Shown one piece after another: positions 59,857-64,000 of a stretch of 64,000 nucleotides of DNA (the stretch's first letter is position 1; every line of letters begins with the position of its first letter). Under the pieces are notes generated by a model. The model was not told where the DNA came from. It did not search any database and saw only the letters and a list, made by a program, of their open reading frames with translations. A program made the position numbers and the translations under genes. The stretch is taken from NCBI GenBank assembly GCA_026120185.1, contig JANUWF010001479.1, forward strand, positions 1,612,001 to 1,676,000, given 5' to 3'. The DNA comes from Voacanga thouarsii. Lineage: Eukaryota; Streptophyta; Magnoliopsida; Gentianales; Apocynaceae.

Positions 59857-62262
59857 AATACATCATATCTTCTTTTTGTCCCACTTATATTTTACATATA
59901 CTCTACATATTAAATAATACTTTATTATATTTAAATAAACGTATCTCAAATCTAATTGTTATCCAAGTATACTCTGACATTCGGCTTGAGAACAATTGGG
60001 TGTTCACAAAACTAACTAGGCGTTCCTTATGAAATGCATGGGTGTTTTTAAGCATGCTTATATATATCGTGAAGGTGGTTAAGCATGCTTAGGATCACTC
60101 GGGCGTTCTGTTTTCTTAGGCAAGCTAGGGACTTTATGAGCATTTTCCTAGTTCTTTCAACTCCAAAATTAGATGTGAATACCATGTTGCTCACATACTT
60201 ATCGTTATAGGTCAACTTGTGACACTTTCAATATTTTAAAACGTCCCCTATTTCTCTTTTAAAAGATATATTTTCTAAAAAGTTATATTTTAAATATCCC
60301 TTCATAAAAAATTTTAAATTTTATAATATTTTTTATCATATTTTTCCTATGATTTGTCCTTTAACGTTAAGTTTTAATTTTATCCTCATTTAGTGCCTAT
60401 TTGGTAATTCAATTAAATATTTAAAATTAATTAATTAATAATTTATTTCATTAATAATATTTGATAATGAATAATATTAAATATTTAATTAATTAAATAT
60501 GTTTGATAACATATTTTTATTATTATTTAATTTATTAAGAAGCACTGAGATTTTGTTATAGATTTTAAGCGAATTGAGAGTTACTTAAATTTAAAGTTTG
60601 AATATATTAAATAATCACCTAATTATTAATATTATTTTATGTTTAATCTAAATTATAATAAAATATAGTGTAAAAATAAATTATAATTAATTTAAACTTA
60701 ATATTCAAACTTTAAACTTAATTTTTAAAATTGACTACTTAAATATTTAGATTTCATCTTTTAAATTTCAGTTTTATCAAACTAATCATTAGAATACAAT
60801 CACAAAAGTAATTACTTAGTGGCGCTTAGTTTTCTATTGCTAAAGGTATACTTATTATATAACTTTTTTTAAAAAAGAATACTATTTTAGAGTTTTTCAT
60901 AAAAAAATAAATTTAATAAAAAAAATTTGCTTGTAAAATAATAAAAGTTTTATTATTCTCTCCAAATAAATCACAATGTTAATATTTAAGTTCATAAATT
61001 TTTTTATAAAATTCAATATCATACTTAAATTTTTAAAAAATTAAATTCAATAAAAAATATAATCTCCTAATTTCAGCATGTGCCTTTCATTTCCTTTAGT
61101 GTCAACTTCAAAGTATGTCTCTCTCAGAACCTTTTTGGATGTCAATTCAATTGCTGCATGAACAATAAAAGTCATATACTTCAACCGCGCTCCAAAGACA
61201 TATTATCCCAAGTCAAAAGCGAGTGCTGATTGGAGGCGAAGACATACTCAGTCCCAATGGTACCCATGTTCTTTTTGAACAGAAATCTGATGACTATATT
61301 CTTTATCATTTCATAACAAATATCCCCAGTCTTATCATTTCATGACAAATATCTCTACTCAATTTCATTATATATATATATATATATATTATATTTATAT
61401 TTATATTTATATGTATGTGTGTGTGGGGATGGCGCACAAAGATGCCCACACGTAATACATAATTTAATTTATAACAAATTTATATTTATTGATATTCAAT
61501 ATTATCTAAACTATTTAAATTCAAATTCTATAACAGAAATCACTTTTCAAGATGACAAAAGATTCAAAGTAAATTAATCATGTTAAGCACTACTCATATC
61601 TTAAAAATCAGTATTATATAGATAATTATTATTTTATTGGCATAAATTTTTTTTGTGTTTACACGCACGAGACTCGTGGATATACATGCATAACAAGGCC
61701 CAAATCCCTTTACTTGGTAAAGGGGGGAAAAAAATCCAAACCCCTTTGCTATACATCAATCTACAAGAAAGATATTAAGCTGGAGAAGATCATGAAGAGA
61801 AGGCTACTAGAAGTTGCATGATATTTTCTGTTTTTTTTTTTTTTGCTAAATATATTCTGTGTTCATGTTGTAATTAAAACTTCTAAATATGGAAAGGAAC
61901 AACTATTAATAGATATATATATTGATGTTTTTATTTCTTTCATTTGCTTTTTTGGCACAACATAACAGATTTCCCCTCGGTCAGACATACATACAGGGAC
62001 TAGAATAGTTCAGACGAGGCTGCAGAGAGAGTCTGCAGACAAAATCCTCCATTTGCTCTCTTTTCGAGACTTCAAACAGAAGCTGATTCGGACTGTCATT
62101 TATTCTTTTGGCTCCAAATCCAGAGGATTGGAAATACATCGATGGCTATCCTGTCTCCCTACATCCTCTCCTATTCTCTCTCTGATAAAAGAATTTAGCA
62201 GTTTCTAGCACGGGCCACTGTTGCCTTTTCCGCTGGTTCAGAAACTGAGGATTATTGTATTT
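59857..62262. other. AT-rich intergenic region
   Basis: No gene is visible. There is an AT-rich palindromic patch (about 60400-60500, repeats of aattaattaa/aatatt), a (TA)n run at 61369-61389, and the presumed 3' flank of the FAF-like gene next to 62262. Confidence 0.6.
61369..61389. repeat. (TA)n microsatellite
   Basis: About ten TA units followed by tatatttatatttatatttat. Confidence 0.85.
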
Positions 62263-63018
62263 TCACCTGATAGTCACAAAATGCTGCCTCCAAACATGTT
62301 GGTGGTGGCCATGGTGCGGGTGGTGGCTCACGTGCTCATGGCATCTCCGGAAAGCATCACCGCCGCTTGGAGGAAACAGCTGCCATCCCTCAACCCTTTC
62401 TAATTCCTCGTCCTTTTCTTCTACTTCCTCCTCAGTAATTTCCTCGGTTGGCTCTAAGTCCACATTCTCTTCAATATTTTCCTGAATGATGTTTTCTTGA
62501 TTATCCCGCATTTCACCTACTTCTTCTTCTTCTTCTTCTGTTTGTTCTTGGGTGTCTTCATCCTCATCTTCATCACGAATGAGATGCAATCTAAGCCGTC
62601 CATCTTCCCGGGAAGCACGAAGAATCTCCGGCCGACAAATCTTTACCTCAGTAAGCTTCAACCTTCCATCTGCTCTCACCGGGCGAAGGAAGAACGTTGG
62701 CCGACCATCTTGGCTTAGTGACGATAATGGGGGTGGGAAGTTCTTAGTCTCTTTCTTCACATCTTTCCCTCTCAATCTTGAACAAACAATTGGTGCTTTT
62801 CTTGAACACAACAACTCATCAATGCTATTCAAACTCTCAATTCTGTCATCAACCCTCCTCTCATCAGAGCTCTCAAACCCTAAACTCTCTGTGCATGACA
62901 TCAGCCCATCAACATTTCCACCAACATCATCTATAAAACCAATTCCACCGGGGTCCCTCTTTGTACTGGAGAAAATTTCATTGACATCACTCGAAGCATT
63001 AATCGTAATAGTAGTCAT
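62263..63018 (-). CDS. FAF: FANTASTIC FOUR (FAF)-like protein, single exon
   Basis: FAF proteins are plant-specific regulators linked to shoot meristem size through the WUSCHEL/CLAVATA loop in Arabidopsis. The 251-residue frame has the FAF domain at about 94-147: FPPPLSSLSQDG, then FFLRPVRADGRLKLTEV, then LRASREDGRLRLHLI, matching the family pattern 'PPPL-S-L ... R-x-DGRL-x-L ... R-x-x-GRLRL'. A strongly acidic, Glu-rich tract (149-208) and a His-rich tail (227-246) follow, both usual in FAF-like proteins. No intron, no stop inside, no signal peptide. The start at 63018 gives MTTITINASSDVNEIFSST; it is the first ATG of the frame. It reads away from the window end. Which paralogue it is cannot be told. 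Confidence 0.9.
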   Translation of the reverse strand: MTTITINASSDVNEIFSSTKRDPGGIGFIDDVGGNVDGLMSCTESLGFESSDERRVDDRIESLNSIDELLCSRKAPIVCSRLRGKDVKKETKNFPPPLSSLSQDGRPTFFLRPVRADGRLKLTEVKICRPEILRASREDGRLRLHLIRDEDEDEDTQEQTEEEEEEVGEMRDNQENIIQENIEENVDLEPTEEITEEEVEEKDEELERVEGWQLFPPSGGDAFRRCHEHVSHHPHHGHHQHVWRQHFVTIR

Positions 63019-63225
63019 TTTAGTGGAAAGGAAACTTAATTTACTGGTTTCTTGATGCCAAAAAAAACACAGTCACAAGACTCACAACCGAAAGTGGTGT
63101 TTCTGATTCTAGTGGCGGTGGAAGTTTACTATTCTATTGCCAATGACATGGAAAAGCCTAGGAAAGAGTGGACAATTTTCTTGCAAAATGTTATGGTAGA
63201 AAATATTATTAGTCGATTTGGTCAC

Positions 63226-63237
63226 ATATATATAGAG
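63226..63237 (-). promoter_or_regulatory. Candidate TATA box of the FAF-like gene
   Basis: On the minus strand ctctatatatatg lies about 210 bases upstream of the start codon, leaving a plausible 5' UTR of about 175 bases. No other TATA-like run is closer. Confidence 0.5.
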
Positions 63238-63300
63238 GAAAAATGCATACAAAGCATGAAGAGGATGAGGGTATTAATAACATCCTCACACCAAAGATAG

Positions 63301-64000
63301 GGAAATAGGAGAAGGTAAAGAGGGGTTTGGGTATCGGGAGTAGGCTCTGGGGGCTGGGGTTGGGTGTTATGGTATGGTGGGAAGAGTGCCAACGAGACTG
63401 AGGAAAGGTGATGCTGGGAATGAGCTGGATGATGTGGAGAGGAATCGGTGTCCGGGTCCCACGAAGAAGATGGGGTTAAGAGTTGGGAGTTAGCTCACTC
63501 TTGGTTTGGTATTCCGCTAGACCAGATCTGCCGTTCTTCTTCCACATTTCTATCCCATCCTCATCCTTTTTATTTATTTATTTATTTATTTATTTACCCT
63601 GTTTTGTGTGCCTTTGTGTCCTTTAAGATAGAGTATAAACGAATTGAATTTTTATCAAATATGTTTGGATTCGATTTGATAAGGGTTCGATTCGAATTTA
63701 AAATATCGATCTCGAATTCGAATATAAATCTTATATTTAGATTCGAATTTTAAACTAGTCAAATTCAAATATCTAAGTATCAGGCTCAAAGGCTCACGAA
63801 CATATTCGATTAATTAATTAATTAATTTATAATTTATATTATTTATAATATATTATATTATAAATTATTTATTTAAATTCAAGTTCAAACTTAATCTCGA
63901 ATTCGAATGTTTGAGCTTATTATAATCGAATTTCGAATCAAATTCAAATTTTAAAGTATTTCAAAAGAATCGAATTTGAGTCAATATTTGATATTCAAAT
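63301..64000. other. FAF upstream flank and TTCGAA-rich tail
   Basis: No gene. A (TTTA)n run lies at 63568-63596. From about 63650 to the window end, attcgaa/ttcgaatt motifs recur more than ten times in both orientations amid AT-rich DNA, resembling the subterminal zone of another transposon whose end is outside the window. Confidence 0.45.

Noticed and set aside
62552..63055. 167-residue open stretch on the plus strand, Ser/Pro-rich
   Set aside because: Exact antisense shadow of the FAF-like gene; the minus-strand frame has the recognisable domain.
63052..63300. 82-residue plus-strand open stretch upstream of the FAF-like gene
   Set aside because: It lies in the presumed promoter and 5' UTR of the minus-strand gene and resembles nothing known.

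Overview
The window looks like eudicot nuclear DNA: spliced genes with GT/AG introns, a nuclear tRNA-Ser gene, plant-only families (a FANTASTIC FOUR protein, half-size ABCA transporter, BRITTLE1-like carrier remnant) and plant transposons of almost every major class. I cannot name the species. Only three genes look intact: an 18-exon ABCA-type transporter (30557-39289, +), a tRNA-Ser(UGA) (40240-40321, +) and a single-exon FAF-like gene (62263-63018, -). Most of the rest is mobile DNA and broken gene copies.

Left part (1-26450). A truncated CACTA-type fragment (68-760) is followed by a chimeric pseudogene: pieces of a WLM/WSS1-like metalloprotease surround a piece of L-2-hydroxyglutarate dehydrogenase. 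Next is an 18.9-kb CACTA-type element (6165-25068) with matching termini, a 3-bp GAT target duplication and arrays of 'accaac/gttggt' motifs inside both ends. It holds the end of a second CACTA-like element with a 1.43-kb tandem duplication, a captured BRITTLE1-type carrier gene fragment, and a 10.35-kb Sirevirus-type Copia retrotransposon inserted in that fragment (LTRs 11727-12883 and 20896-22079, 5-bp target duplication). An OTU-protease pseudogene lies just outside the right end.

Middle part (26450-40890). About 4 kb of AT-rich DNA without a recognised gene leads to the ABCA gene, which has a Stowaway MITE in intron 10. The tRNA gene follows.

Right part (40890-59848). An old hAT element of about 19 kb, bounded by an imperfect TIR and a 7/8-matching 8-bp target duplication, carries a minus-strand BED-finger transposase. 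That gene is split by (i) a Ty3/gypsy chromovirus-like element (42485-51825), (ii) a 4.4-4.7-kb tandem segmental duplication of the gypsy 3' part + LTR + adjoining hAT piece, giving three LTRs, and (iii) a 1.3-kb Mutator-like element with long inverted repeats and a 9-bp target duplication. The nesting gives the order: hAT, then gypsy, then duplication; the MULE came after the hAT but cannot be ordered relative to the others. The FAF-like gene lies beyond, reading leftward.

I found no new multi-gene system. The most notable content is the layered transposon architecture, the gene capture and the chimeric pseudogenes. All retroelement and transposase frames are broken and are described only as remnants.
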